A stretch of 64,000 nucleotides of DNA from Luteococcus sp052116585 (GTDB lineage Bacteria; Actinomycetota; Actinomycetes; Propionibacteriales; Propionibacteriaceae): positions 1 to 64,000 of the forward strand of contig NZ_JBQKKT010000014.1 in NCBI RefSeq assembly GCF_052116585.1. Reading direction: 5' to 3'. The translations under genes and the position numbers were made by a program. The notes under the pieces are model-generated. The model had not been told where the DNA came from and made no database searches. It worked only from the letters and a program-made list of their open reading frames with translations. Below are positions 16,120 to 25,218 of the stretch, piece after piece. Numbering within the stretch: position 1 is the first letter of the stretch; the number at the start of each line of letters is the position of its first letter.

Positions 16120-17351
16120 GCGCCGCAGACCTCCGCGGCACGCTTGCGCGCCCAGGTGTCCACCGCCAGGACGGCCTCAACCGTCATGTCGTCATCGGTG
16201 AGGTATCCACCCTGCTCTCCAGCCAGCGCAATGTGCTCGTCCACCACGGCCGTGACCGTGTCCACGATGTCGAGGAAGCCGATCCTCCCGTCGCAGAAGG
16301 CGTCCACACACACCTCGTTGGCGGCATTGAAGACGGCCGGGGCTGAGCCGGAGAGCTTGCCACAGCGCCGGGCGAGCTCGATCGCGGGAAAGGCCTCGTT
16401 GTCGACGGGCTCGAAGTGCCAACTCACGGGTGCGGTCCAGTCATTGGGCTGGGAGGCGCCCTCGACGCGCTCGGGCCAGGCCAGTCCCAGGGCAATCGGC
16501 AGCTTCATGTCGGGAGGGCTCGCCTGGGCAATCGTCGCGCCGTCGTGGAATTCCACCATCGAATGCACGATCGACCCCGGATGCACCACCACCGTGATGT
16601 CGTCCAGGTCCACGTCGTACAGCAGAGCAGCCTCCAGCAGCTCAAGGCCCTTGTTCATCAGCGTCGAGGAATTGATGGTCACCACCCGTCCCATGTTCCA
16701 GCTGGGGTGCGCAAGCGCCTGCTCGGGCGTGACATCCACCAGTTCCTCGCGGCGCCTGCCCCGGAAGGGTCCGCCGGAGCATGTCAGGATGAGTCGTCGC
16801 ACCTCATCTGCCCGTCCGGCGCGAAGGCACTGGGCAAAAGCCGAGTGCTCGGAGTCAACCGCGACGATCCGTCCAGGCGCCGCAGCCTCGGTCACCAGGC
16901 GCCCGCCGATCACCAGGGACTCCTTGTTGGCCAGGGCCAAGGTGGTGCCCGCCTGGAGCGTCGCCAGCGTGGGGCGCAGTCCGGCTGCACCCGTGATGCC
17001 GTTCAGGACGACGTCGCACGGCAGCGCCGCCAACTCGGTTGCAGCGTCGGGGCCGAGCAGGATGCGAGGCAGTCGGAACTCACCCTCACTCCATCCGCGC
17101 TTCTTGGCCTCCGCATAGAGCGCGAGCTGCAGGTCCTGCCCGGCGGTCGCCCTGGCGAGGGCCACCACCTCGGGCTGGAAGTCGATCACCTGGGCAGCCA
17201 GCAACGCGATGTCCGAGCCGCCGGCCGCCAGACCCAGGACTCGGAAGCGTTCCCGCCGGGTCGAGATGACCTCGAGGGCCTGGGTGCCAATCGACCCGGT
17301 GCTGCCAAGAATGACCACATTGCGCGCTTGTTCGTCTGCCACGTGAGTCAT
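16116..17351 (-). CDS. dxr: 1-deoxy-D-xylulose 5-phosphate reductoisomerase
   Basis: 411-residue DXR, which catalyses the NADPH- and metal-dependent conversion of DXP to MEP, the second step of the MEP pathway. The nucleotide-binding GSTGSIGTQAL, ANKESLVIGG, the DSEHSAF metal/substrate motif and the flexible-loop region with MNKGLE are visible. I chose ATG 17351; an upstream extension to 17486 gives 45 residues unlike the family. Its 3' end overlaps rip1, and ispG lies about 4.8 kb further along the strand. Confidence 0.95.
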   Translation of the reverse strand: MTHVADEQARNVVILGSTGSIGTQALEVISTRRERFRVLGLAAGGSDIALLAAQVIDFQPEVVALARATAGQDLQLALYAEAKKRGWSEGEFRLPRILLGPDAATELAALPCDVVLNGITGAAGLRPTLATLQAGTTLALANKESLVIGGRLVTEAAAPGRIVAVDSEHSAFAQCLRAGRADEVRRLILTCSGGPFRGRRREELVDVTPEQALAHPSWNMGRVVTINSSTLMNKGLELLEAALLYDVDLDDITVVVHPGSIVHSMVEFHDGATIAQASPPDMKLPIALGLAWPERVEGASQPNDWTAPVSWHFEPVDNEAFPAIELARRCGKLSGSAPAVFNAANEVCVDAFCDGRIGFLDIVDTVTAVVDEHIALAGEQGGYLTDDDMTVEAVLAVDTWARKRAAEVCGA

Positions 17352-17436
17352 CCTGACACAGGGTCCTGACACTTCCGGCTCGCGGCGAGCCTCATGGCCG
17401 CGAACGGCGCGGGCCCGGATGGCTCGTCGGGCAGAA

Positions 17437-18331
17437 TCAGATCTGCCCAGCTTCCCGGACACGCTCGGCCAGGCTACGCAGCTCATTCGTGACCTTCTCC
17501 GGCGCGGCCATCATCACGTTGTGCCCGGCACGCGGCACCACGACGTGACGACACCCGAGGGCACGCGCGATGGCCGCGCTGTCAGCGGGCGGCACCACCA
17601 GGCCTGCACTGCCGTTGACCACCACCGCGGGGAGGTCAACATAGGCGCTGATCGCGGCCTCCCGATCGTGGTCACCGAGAGTCGGCAGGAAGGCCCCCAT
17701 CGTGGCAAAACCAGCCTCCCCCGCCATCACCCCCGTCAGCCGCACGTCCTGCCGCGACGTGCCCCGGCCACAGCACGTCAGGTACAGAGCAGAGTCCAGT
17801 ACCGGCCCGAGCCGCTCCACGGCTCGCCAGCTGTTCGACCACCCGGCCAGTGCGCCGAAGACCCGGACGGCCGAGGCCTGTGCCAGATGTGCCGTGCGTT
17901 CCCCCCAGACCGAAGGAGCCCAACCCGGCGCTGCTCGTCGAGGTGGCGACGAAGGCGACTGCCCTCACCCGGCCCCGGACCAGTTCATGGTGCCGTTGGG
18001 CAAGAGCCATCAGGGCCATGCCTCCCATGGAGTGCCCAGCGAGCACCAGCGGTCCTGCCGTGCAGTGCGTCAGGATCTCGGCAAGGTCATCCGCCACCCG
18101 GTCGATCGTGCAGGTCTCCACGGGCGGTTGCGCGGACCGTCCATGGCCGCGCAGATCCCACACGAGCACTCGAAAACCCTCTGCCGCGAGCGCCTTGCGC
18201 TGAGCATGCCAGCACCGACTGGCCTGCGCATAGCCGTGGGTGAGGACCAGGGTCACGGGGGCATCCTGCGGCCCCTCGCACTCCAGGTGCAGCTCCACCC
18301 CGTCGTCGGTGGTGTACGTCGACTCGGCCAT
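17437..18331 (-). pseudogene. Alpha/beta hydrolase disrupted by a frameshift at a C6/G6 tract
   Basis: The N-terminal frame (from ATG 18331) carries the oxyanion region LTHGYAQ and the nucleophile elbow GHSMGG. The C-terminal frame (to 17437) carries the acid-loop region and the catalytic-histidine motif RAGHNVMMAAP. The frames join cleanly if one G is removed from the run of six at 17901-17906: the protein then continues GERTAHLAQAS into the second frame. As read, the first frame runs on into Gly/Arg-rich nonsense and lacks the histidine. This is either a homopolymer sequencing error, a recent inactivation or a slippery or phase-variable site. Intact, it would be a serine hydrolase of about 297 residues with unknown substrate. 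Confidence 0.85.
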
Positions 18332-18337
18332 GCCCTG

Positions 18338-18343
18338 AGTCTA
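18338..18343 (-). promoter_or_regulatory. -10 box TAGACT, leaderless hydrolase promoter
   Basis: TAGACT, 6 nt, then the ATG of the alpha/beta hydrolase; divergent from the LOG-type gene. Confidence 0.5.
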
Positions 18344-18376
18344 GGCTTGGCCACCAGATTGATTGGAGAACCAGCG

Positions 18377-19480
18377 ATGATGACCCAGGCGCACGAGATC
18401 GAGACCCTGGAGGCCTTTGACCGGCACTGTGCCGCCGGGCTCTCCCTGAGCCGTTGCATCCTGCAGTCCCTGGACCTGACGGGCCGTGGCGCTGTGCTGG
18501 CTGACACCGACGTGCACGGGGCCATCTTCCTGGGCTGTCACCTGCCGCAGGGCAGCGAGGTGGCCTTGCGACACCGTGGCGCCCTCATCTTTCCCCGCCT
18601 CCCCAGTCTGCCCTTCAACCCCTACCAGCCCCACCTCTACGAGGCAGAGGAGCTCTTCGACGCGATCGTCCGGGGAGAACCCCATGACGGGGCCCTCGAC
18701 GCAAGGATCTATGCCTGGCACCAGGCCCAGGGGCCGCAGCCATCGCTGGGCGCCACGCTGGCCACGAGTCTGCACGACCACTCGATCAGCGATGCCCTCG
18801 ACGAGTGGTGTCACTCCCACCCGTCGGACCGGGCCATCGGGATCATGGGCGGACACGCGGCGGCACGTGGCACCGACGAGTTCCGGGCCGCAGCGAGACT
18901 GGCCGGCAGCCTGACGCGCGCTGGACGGCTCGTGATGACGGGCGGTGGCCCCGGAGCAATGGAGGCAGCAAACCTGGGCGCCTATCTGGCCCACCAACCG
19001 GAAGTGCTCGACGAGGCGATCGACATCCTCACGGCGGGTGGCGATTTCCGCGATGACATCACCAGCTGGGCCCGCGCCACGTTCGAGGTGCGCAGCAGGT
19101 GGCAGGCAAGCGGTGAGTCCGTGGGCATTCCCACCTGGTTCTACGGCCACGAGCCGCCCAACGGTTTCGCCAGCGTGATTGCCAAGTACTTCTCCAATGC
19201 GATCCGCGAGGACACCCTCCTGCAGCGCTGCCGGGGAGGAATCGTCTATCTGCACGGAGCAGCGGGCACGGTCCAGGAGATCTTCCAGGCCGCGACGGGC
19301 AACTACTACGCCGCCGACGGTGAGCCAACCACTCCGATGGTCTTGGTTGGGCGAGAGCACTGGACCCACACACTGCCGGCCTGGCCACTGCTGGAGGCAC
19401 TCGGCCGCGACCGCGCGATGGGAACTCGTCTCCACCTGGTGGACGACATCGAGGAGGCCGTGGAGGTCCTCCTCGGTTGA
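18377..19480 (+). CDS. LOG-like Rossmann nucleotide-binding protein
   Basis: 367-residue protein. The C-terminal two thirds resemble the LOG/TIGR00730 family: IGIMGGHAAARGT, the phosphate-binding GGGPGAMEAAN, and a counterpart of the PGGxGTxxE signature that here reads HGAAGTVQE. Family members hydrolyse nucleotide monophosphates to base and ribose 5-phosphate, as in cytokinin activation. The altered second motif makes activity uncertain. The N-terminal 130 residues (CILQSLDLTGRGAVLADTDVHGA) look pentapeptide-repeat-like and are not part of classic LOG. GGAGAA precedes the ATG; 14-bp tandem repeats begin at its stop codon. Confidence 0.75.
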   Translation: MMTQAHEIETLEAFDRHCAAGLSLSRCILQSLDLTGRGAVLADTDVHGAIFLGCHLPQGSEVALRHRGALIFPRLPSLPFNPYQPHLYEAEELFDAIVRGEPHDGALDARIYAWHQAQGPQPSLGATLATSLHDHSISDALDEWCHSHPSDRAIGIMGGHAAARGTDEFRAAARLAGSLTRAGRLVMTGGGPGAMEAANLGAYLAHQPEVLDEAIDILTAGGDFRDDITSWARATFEVRSRWQASGESVGIPTWFYGHEPPNGFASVIAKYFSNAIREDTLLQRCRGGIVYLHGAAGTVQEIFQAATGNYYAADGEPTTPMVLVGREHWTHTLPAWPLLEALGRDRAMGTRLHLVDDIEEAVEVLLG

Positions 19481-19532
19481 TCGAGCCGGGTTGATCGAGC
19501 CGGGTTGATCGAGCCGGGTTGATCATGCTCGG
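19477..19532 (+). repeat. 14-bp tandem repeat starting at the LOG-like stop codon
   Basis: TTGATCGAGCCGGG occurs at 19477, 19491 and 19505, with a degenerate fourth copy at 19519. The first copy contains the TGA stop codon. The array lies between convergent genes. Confidence 0.9.
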
Positions 19533-19550
19533 CCGGTGTCGCCCGGGTAC

Positions 19551-20174
19551 TCAGATCTGCAGGAGCCGGTAGAGGGTCAGTGCCAGTCCGGTTCGGTCCC
19601 GCTGCTCCAGTTTGCGCAGCAGCGCCGAGACGTGGTTCTTGACGGTTCCCTCCGACAGGTGCATGGCCTCGGCGATCTCGCCATTGGTGGCGCCCTGGGC
19701 CACGCGCTCGGCGACGAGTCGCTCGGTGCGGGTCAGCACGGCAAGCGGATCCTCCCGGGACGTGCCGTGCCCGAGCGCAAGACGAGCCACCCGCGGGTCG
19801 ATCACCAGCCCACCGGCCGCAACCTCACGCAGTGCCTCCGCCAGGCGATCGGTCGAGACATCCTTGAGCAGGAAACCGGCCGCACCTGCGGACATTGCTC
19901 CGGTGACCACGTCCTCGTCATCGAAGGTGGTCAGGACCACGGCAGGGAGGCCGGGATGCCCCTGGGCGAGATGACGCACCAGTTCGATACCGTCCATCAC
20001 CGGCATCCGAGCATCCGTGAGGACCACGTCGACGGTCTGGGAGCGCAGCAGTACCAGGGCCTCACGTCCGTCGGCGGCCTCGGCCACCACCTCCAGTCCA
20101 TCCTCGGTCTCCAGCAACAACCGCAGGCCCCGGCGCAGCAGCTGCTGGTCGTCCACCAACAGGATCCTGGTCAT
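19551..20174 (-). CDS. NarL/LuxR-family response regulator
   Basis: 207-residue response regulator. The receiver domain has acidic residues D8/D9, phosphoacceptor D54 (VLTDARMP), T83 and K104. The LuxR-type HTH occupies about 140-200 (LTRTERLVAERVAQGATNGEIAEAM). Paired by a 4-nt overlap with the upstream histidine kinase gene. Target genes are unknown; the divergently located CPBP protease gene is a neighbour worth considering. Confidence 0.93.
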   Translation of the reverse strand: MTRILLVDDQQLLRRGLRLLLETEDGLEVVAEAADGREALVLLRSQTVDVVLTDARMPVMDGIELVRHLAQGHPGLPAVVLTTFDDEDVVTGAMSAGAAGFLLKDVSTDRLAEALREVAAGGLVIDPRVARLALGHGTSREDPLAVLTRTERLVAERVAQGATNGEIAEAMHLSEGTVKNHVSALLRKLEQRDRTGLALTLYRLLQI

Positions 20175-21298
20175 CGTGCTCCTTCCAGCGGAATCTCTCC
20201 GACGATCTCGACGCCCTGCTCCCCCACCCGCGCATGGAAGGTGCCTCCCAGTACCGCTGCCCGTTCAGCCAGTGACCGGAGGCCGAAGCCTGGTGTCAGG
20301 TCGGCGCCCGTCCCGCCGTCGTCCGCCAACAGGAGACGCAGCGTGGTTGGCTGCCAGTCCAGCAGCAGGCGCACCGTGCGCGCGGACGAATGCCGGACAA
20401 CATTGGTGAGGCCTTCCTGCACCATGCGCAGGGCAAACAGTGACGCCCCTCGGTCCAGTTCTCGTTCGGTGCCGGTGTGGGTCACCTCCACGTCCAGCCC
20501 GGTCCCGCTGAAGGAGCGGGCAATCGCCTCGAAGGCGGCATTGCCGGTCACGGACTCCTCCCGGGGCGGGTTCAGCGCCCGGACCCAGCGTCGCATGTGC
20601 GCGAGTGCCTCGACGGCCGTCTGCTTGGCCGTCTCCACTTCCTCGAACGCACGATCCGGGTCCTTGGACCGAGTCCGTTCGGCGAACTCCAGGCTCAGCA
20701 CCACCAGGGTCAGCTGGTGCCCCAGCCCATCGTGAAGTTCACGAGCCGACCGGGAGCGCTCATCCGCCAGCATCAATTCCTGTTCGGCAATCGCAGCCCG
20801 GCGCACTTCCCCGAGCAACTCGGCATTGCGATTGCGTTCCTTTGCGAGGTCTCGCAGCCCTTGGCCGAGCAGCACCCCCACCACCATGATCGCGAATCCG
20901 CCCGTCAGGTCCGCGATCTGCACGGCCACGCCACGGTCCCCACTCGGCAACGCCAGGCCCATCAGGGCAACGTGCGCTGCCGCCACGGCAAGCCCCCAGC
21001 CACTGCCATAGCCCAGGGTGAACAGGGCAAGGCCGGCCAGCAGCATCACTGCCCCGGCTCCGCTTCCGCCCGTCAGCAGCAGACCAAGCAGCGACGTCGC
21101 ACAGATCACCGCCAGACCGATCCGGTGGCCGCTGACACGCCACTGAACCCATCCGGCCAGGGCAATGACCAGGAGTGCGCCCGCCAGGAGGCGGGTGGTC
21201 GACGTGAGATCTGGCGCGAGCAAGGTGCTCCCCGCCTGGAGCGCCAACAGCAACAGCACCACCAGGTCCAGCAGGCGCAGCAGACGACGGGAGAGCAT
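20171..21298 (-). CDS. Sensor histidine kinase (HisKA_3 type)
   Basis: 375-residue sensor kinase. Several hydrophobic segments fill the first 150 residues, then a coiled linker, the HisKA_3 phosphorylation site ARELHDGLGHQL near residue 190, and an HATPase domain (QEGLTNVVRHS, LADDGGTG, GFGLRSLAER). The membrane-embedded N terminus lacks an obvious extracellular ligand domain. Start chosen at ATG 21298, preceded by TACGAT at 6 nt; 11 more residues would be read from 21331. Operon with the response regulator. Confidence 0.9.
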   Translation of the reverse strand: MLSRRLLRLLDLVVLLLLALQAGSTLLAPDLTSTTRLLAGALLVIALAGWVQWRVSGHRIGLAVICATSLLGLLLTGGSGAGAVMLLAGLALFTLGYGSGWGLAVAAAHVALMGLALPSGDRGVAVQIADLTGGFAIMVVGVLLGQGLRDLAKERNRNAELLGEVRRAAIAEQELMLADERSRSARELHDGLGHQLTLVVLSLEFAERTRSKDPDRAFEEVETAKQTAVEALAHMRRWVRALNPPREESVTGNAAFEAIARSFSGTGLDVEVTHTGTERELDRGASLFALRMVQEGLTNVVRHSSARTVRLLLDWQPTTLRLLLADDGGTGADLTPGFGLRSLAERAAVLGGTFHARVGEQGVEIVGEIPLEGAR

Positions 21299-21304
21299 GG
21301 CCCA

Positions 21305-21310
21305 ATCGTA
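21305..21310 (-). promoter_or_regulatory. -10 box TACGAT, leaderless kinase promoter
   Basis: TACGAT, 6 nt, then the ATG of the histidine kinase; supports the downstream start codon. Confidence 0.5.
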
Positions 21311-21415
21311 GGCAGGCAAGGCACTCGGCACCCGTGACCGGGGTCATGGATGTGGACGGTCGATTCACGACCACGGGCACCTGCGGCAGGGGTCGCAAGC
21401 CGAAAGGCTGGAGTC

Positions 21416-22264
21416 ATGAGCACCGTCGCCACCTCCCCCCGTTCGCGTCTTCCCTTCTGGCTGTGCGTTCCGCTGGCAGCAGTCCTGATGTTCGGCAACT
21501 ATGTCTTCACATTCCTCTTTGCCGCGATCCTGCAGTTCGCCGCCGGCAATGACGTGCCCGCGTGGATGGGGGTGTTGACCAACATCGCCATGAGCCTGAT
21601 CACACTCGCGACGGCGATCTGGTTCGTGCACCTGGTGGCCCGCCGCACCATTGGGGACAGCCTGCGCGACGTGGGCTGGCGCTGGAGCCGGGATTCGTGG
21701 TGGCTTGCCCTGACCGGCTGGGCGGCTGTGGCCCTGTGCATGGTGGCGACGAATGTGTTCGTCCGTCTGGTGGACGTGGGCGCACGGCACCCGCAGATGT
21801 CGCAGGACGATGTGCCGCTGTACCTGTTCGCCCTGGGCATCGTGGCCAAGATCGGTTTGGCCATCGCTCTGCAGGGGATCCCCGAGGAACTCGTCTGGCG
21901 TGGCTGGTTGATGCGGTGCCTCGCCGATCGGCCACTGATTGCCCTCGCGGTCTCCGCAATCGTCTTCGGGATGCTGCACTTCTGGTCCATCGGGGGGCAG
22001 GAGGGAATCGGGGACCGGGTGCTCTACTGCCTGCATGCCGCAGCCTTCGGCTTCCTCGCAGGTGCGCTCGCCCTGCGGCTGCGTTCGCTGTGGTGTGCGG
22101 TGGGCGTGCACGCCGGACTGCACCTGACGACCTTGTGCTTCGAACTGGGCAATGTCTTCGTGGACGGCCCTGCCGTCTGGATCACCGAGAGCGTGCTGAT
22201 GCTGATCGTCGGTGTGCTGTTCCTCGCCGGATGGCGCGGTCGCCGTGTGGAGTACCTGCGCTGA
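21416..22264 (+). CDS. CPBP family intramembrane metalloprotease
   Basis: 282-residue multi-pass membrane protein of the CPBP (Abi) family. The paired motifs are present: PEELVWRGW (EExxxR) and FGMLHFWS (FxxxH), with a later HAGLHLTT. Bacterial homologues process prenylated or bacteriocin-related peptides or act in stress, but the substrate here is unknown. Start chosen at ATG 21416 with AAAGGCTGGAG upstream; the ORF can extend to 21350. Divergent from the two-component system. Confidence 0.85.
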   Translation: MSTVATSPRSRLPFWLCVPLAAVLMFGNYVFTFLFAAILQFAAGNDVPAWMGVLTNIAMSLITLATAIWFVHLVARRTIGDSLRDVGWRWSRDSWWLALTGWAAVALCMVATNVFVRLVDVGARHPQMSQDDVPLYLFALGIVAKIGLAIALQGIPEELVWRGWLMRCLADRPLIALAVSAIVFGMLHFWSIGGQEGIGDRVLYCLHAAAFGFLAGALALRLRSLWCAVGVHAGLHLTTLCFELGNVFVDGPAVWITESVLMLIVGVLFLAGWRGRRVEYLR

Positions 22265-22327
22265 TCGCACAAAGGACAACAGCGCCTCGGGTGGGTAGGG
22301 GCAAGCACTGCGTGACGGATCAACGAC

Positions 22328-22366
22328 GAAGGAGGCGGAGCACCCCTTGGGTGCCCCGCCTCCTTC
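22328..22366. terminator. Bidirectional terminator between the CPBP gene and gdhA
   Basis: GAAGGAGGCGG (22328-22338) and CCGCCTCCTTC (22356-22366) are exact complements with further inner pairing (GCACC/GGTGC), and TTT follows on the plus strand. It lies between convergent genes. Confidence 0.75.
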
Positions 22367-22420
22367 TTTGGTCTCACCGGATCCGTTGGGATCCGGTCAA
22401 CGGCCTCAATGGGTTCGGGA

Positions 22421-23755
22421 TCAGACCAGACCCATCGCGATCATCGCGTCGGCCACCTTGACGAAGCCGGCGATGTTGGCGCCCAGCACGTAGTCACCGG
22501 GAGCACCGTACTCCTCGGCGGTCTGGATGCAGTTGTCGTGGATGTTCTCCATGATGCTCGCCAGACGCTCCTCGGTGTACTCGAAGCTCCAGGAGTCACG
22601 CGAAGCATTCTGCTGCATCTCCAGGGCGGAGGTGGCCACGCCACCGGCATTGGCTGCCTTGCCCGGGGCGTAGGCGACGCCGGCCGAACGGAAGACCTCG
22701 ATGCCCTCCGGCGTGGTGGGCATGTTGGCGCCCTCGGCGACGACCTTCACACCGTTCTTGACCAGAGTCTTGGCATTCTCGCCGGACAGTTCGTTCTGCG
22801 TCGCACAGGGCAGGGCCACGTCGGTGGGGATGTCCCACACTGAACCCTCGGTGAACAGCTGGGCGCTGGAGCGACGCTCGGCGTAGTCGGACACGCGCCC
22901 GCGCTCCACCTCCTTGATCTGCTTCATCAGGGCCAGGTCGATGCCCTCGGGATCATGGATGTAGCCCGAGGAATCGCTGAAGGAGTGCACCTTGGCGCCC
23001 AGCTGCTGAGCCTTCTCGATGGCGTAGATCGCCACATTGCCACCGCCGGAGACGGTGACGCGCTGGCCCTCGAGGCCGGCACCCTTGCGTTCCATCATGC
23101 GGTTGGCGAAGAGCACGGTGCCGTAACCGGTGGCCTCCGTGCGCACGAGCGAACCGCCCCAGGTGAGGCCCTTGCCGGTGAGCACGCCAGCCTCGTAACG
23201 GTTGGTGATGCGCTTGTACTGGCCGAAGAGGAAGCCGATCTCGCGGCCACCCACGCCGATGTCACCCGCGGGAACGTCGGTGTACTCGCCCAGGTGGCGA
23301 TACAGCTCGGTCATGAAGGACTGGCAGAAGCGCATGATCTCGTTCGTGCTCTTGCCGTGCGGGTCGAAGTCCGAACCACCCTTGCCGCCGCCGATGGGCA
23401 TACCCGTCAGGGAGTTCTTGAAGACCTGCTCGAAGCCCAGGAACTTGATGATGCCCAGGTAGACGCTGGGGTGGAAACGCAGACCGCCCTTGTAGGGGCC
23501 CAGGGCCGAGTTGTACTCGACGCGGAATCCACGGTTGATCTGCACCTTGCCGTTGTCGTCCATCCACGGAACGCGGAAGATGATCTGACGTTCCGGCTCG
23601 CACATGCGCTCGAGGACATTGGCCTCGGTGTACTGGGGATTGCGCTTCAGCACGGGGCTGAGGCTGTCCAGCACTTCCTTGACGGCCTGGTGAAATTCCA
23701 CCTCACCCGGGTTGCGCTTCACCACGGTCTGGTAGACGAGATCAAGATCAGCCAT
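22421..23755 (-). CDS. gdhA: NADP-specific glutamate dehydrogenase
   Basis: 444-residue hexameric-type glutamate dehydrogenase, which reductively aminates 2-oxoglutarate with ammonia. The substrate region GPYKGGLRFHPSV with the catalytic-lysine context PIGGGKGGSDFDP and the dinucleotide-binding VSGGGNVAIYA are visible. AAGGAGA precedes ATG 23755; the upstream extension to 24007 is not family-like. A 218-nt spacer separates it from rlmN, so it probably has its own promoter. Confidence 0.97.
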   Translation of the reverse strand: MADLDLVYQTVVKRNPGEVEFHQAVKEVLDSLSPVLKRNPQYTEANVLERMCEPERQIIFRVPWMDDNGKVQINRGFRVEYNSALGPYKGGLRFHPSVYLGIIKFLGFEQVFKNSLTGMPIGGGKGGSDFDPHGKSTNEIMRFCQSFMTELYRHLGEYTDVPAGDIGVGGREIGFLFGQYKRITNRYEAGVLTGKGLTWGGSLVRTEATGYGTVLFANRMMERKGAGLEGQRVTVSGGGNVAIYAIEKAQQLGAKVHSFSDSSGYIHDPEGIDLALMKQIKEVERGRVSDYAERRSSAQLFTEGSVWDIPTDVALPCATQNELSGENAKTLVKNGVKVVAEGANMPTTPEGIEVFRSAGVAYAPGKAANAGGVATSALEMQQNASRDSWSFEYTEERLASIMENIHDNCIQTAEEYGAPGDYVLGANIAGFVKVADAMIAMGLV

Positions 23756-23973
23756 TGGGGTCTCCTTCTTTCGGGGCACGCAGGAGCGTGCACCACGGTC
23801 TTGGCTGGCCCGGCACTGGCTCGCTCCAAGGTGGAGGCTGAGTTGCGCCTGGACTGGACGGCACATTCCGCGCGCCCAGGAGCACACTACAGAGCAGGTG
23901 TCCTGATCCACACATCGGGACCAGCATGCGAATTGGTTTGCGCTGGAGGCCCAGAACGTGCCTCGACGAGAGT

Positions 23974-25218
23974 TCAGTCCTTCAACTGGGCCGCGAGCTG
24001 GCCGCACGCCCCGTCGATCTCCTGCCCTCTGGTGTCGCGCACCGTGACCGGAATTCCCCAGTTCTCCAAGGTCTTCACGAAGGCCTGCTCATCGCTCTTG
24101 CGCGAGGCAGTCCACTTGGAACCAGGCGTGGGATTGAGCGGAATGAGGTTCACGTGCACCCACCCCCAGTCGCCGCGGGCCTTGAGCCGGCGCGCCAGCA
24201 GGGCTGCTCGTTCCACCTGGTCGTTGATGTCCTTGATCAGGATGTACTCAATCGAGACCCGACGCTTCGTCTCGCGGGCATATTCCCAAGCGGCGTCCAG
24301 GACTTCGTCCACCTTGTAGCGGGTGTTGATCGGAACCAGCTCATCGCGCAACTCGTCGTCGGGCGCGTGCAGGCTGATGGCCAGGGTGATGGGCAGCCCT
24401 TCCTGGGTCAGCTGCTGGATCCGTGGTACCAGTCCGACGGTGGAGACGGTGACACCGCGCTTGCTCATGCCGAGGCCGTGGGGCGTGGGGTCGGTGATCG
24501 AGCGCACGGCTCCCAGCACGGCCTTGTAGTTGGCCAAGGGCTCGCCCATTCCCATGAACACGATGTTGTTGACCTGCCCCGCGCCTCCCGGCAGCTGCCC
24601 CGACTGGAGAACCTGCTCGGCCTTCATCACCTGGGCAACGATCTCACCGGTGGACATGTTGCGCTGCAGACCGCCCTGACCCGTGGCGCAGAATGGGCAG
24701 GCCATGCCGCAGCCGGCCTGCGAGCTGATGCACAACGTGGAACGCACGCCCGACTGTTGTTCGTCGCCGAGACCGCGCCGCACGCCATAGCGCATCAGGA
24801 CGGACTCCACCAGGGAACCGTCGTGCAGCCGCCACAGGGTCTTGACCGTCGTGTCCCCGTCGCACCGCTGCTCGCTGATGGGCGTAACCAGGTTCGGGAA
24901 GAACTGCGTCGCCACCTGCTCGCGGGCATCCTTGGGCAGGTCCGTCCACTGCGTCGGATCGGTCTCGAAGCGCTCGAAGTAGTGCTTGGACATCTGGTTG
25001 GCGCGGAAAGCTGGCAGACCCAGCTCCTTGACCGCTTCAACCCGCTCGTCCACGGACAGGTCGATCCAGTGCTTGGCCGGCTTGCCGCGACGTGGCGCCT
25101 GGAAGACCAGCGGCAGCTGCTTGCCCGGCTCCGCCAACGGCTCCGCCGGAAGGACGAGGTCCTCGACGGGACGGCTCGCCGACACTGGCCTGTCCCCTGC
25201 GCGATCCTGGGTGCTCAC
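23974..25218 (-). CDS. rlmN: Dual-specificity 23S rRNA/tRNA adenine C2-methyltransferase
   Basis: 414-residue radical-SAM RlmN, which methylates C2 of A2503 in 23S rRNA and A37 in some tRNAs. The CxxxCxxC cluster motif is in GCGMACPFCATG. Other family signatures include NIVFMGMGEPLANY, GLGMSKRGVTVSTVG, AISLHAPDD and NPTPGSKW. The GTG at 25218 overlaps the cdsA stop by 4 nt (GTGA), so it is translationally coupled. The longer open frame upstream is only the overlap with cdsA. Confidence 0.95.
   Translation of the reverse strand: MSTQDRAGDRPVSASRPVEDLVLPAEPLAEPGKQLPLVFQAPRRGKPAKHWIDLSVDERVEAVKELGLPAFRANQMSKHYFERFETDPTQWTDLPKDAREQVATQFFPNLVTPISEQRCDGDTTVKTLWRLHDGSLVESVLMRYGVRRGLGDEQQSGVRSTLCISSQAGCGMACPFCATGQGGLQRNMSTGEIVAQVMKAEQVLQSGQLPGGAGQVNNIVFMGMGEPLANYKAVLGAVRSITDPTPHGLGMSKRGVTVSTVGLVPRIQQLTQEGLPITLAISLHAPDDELRDELVPINTRYKVDEVLDAAWEYARETKRRVSIEYILIKDINDQVERAALLARRLKARGDWGWVHVNLIPLNPTPGSKWTASRKSDEQAFVKTLENWGIPVTVRDTRGQEIDGACGQLAAQLKD

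Noticed and set aside
19477..19532. Possible CRISPR array
   Set aside because: The repeats here and at 40552 and 47257 are direct tandem units without spacers; no cas genes are in the window.
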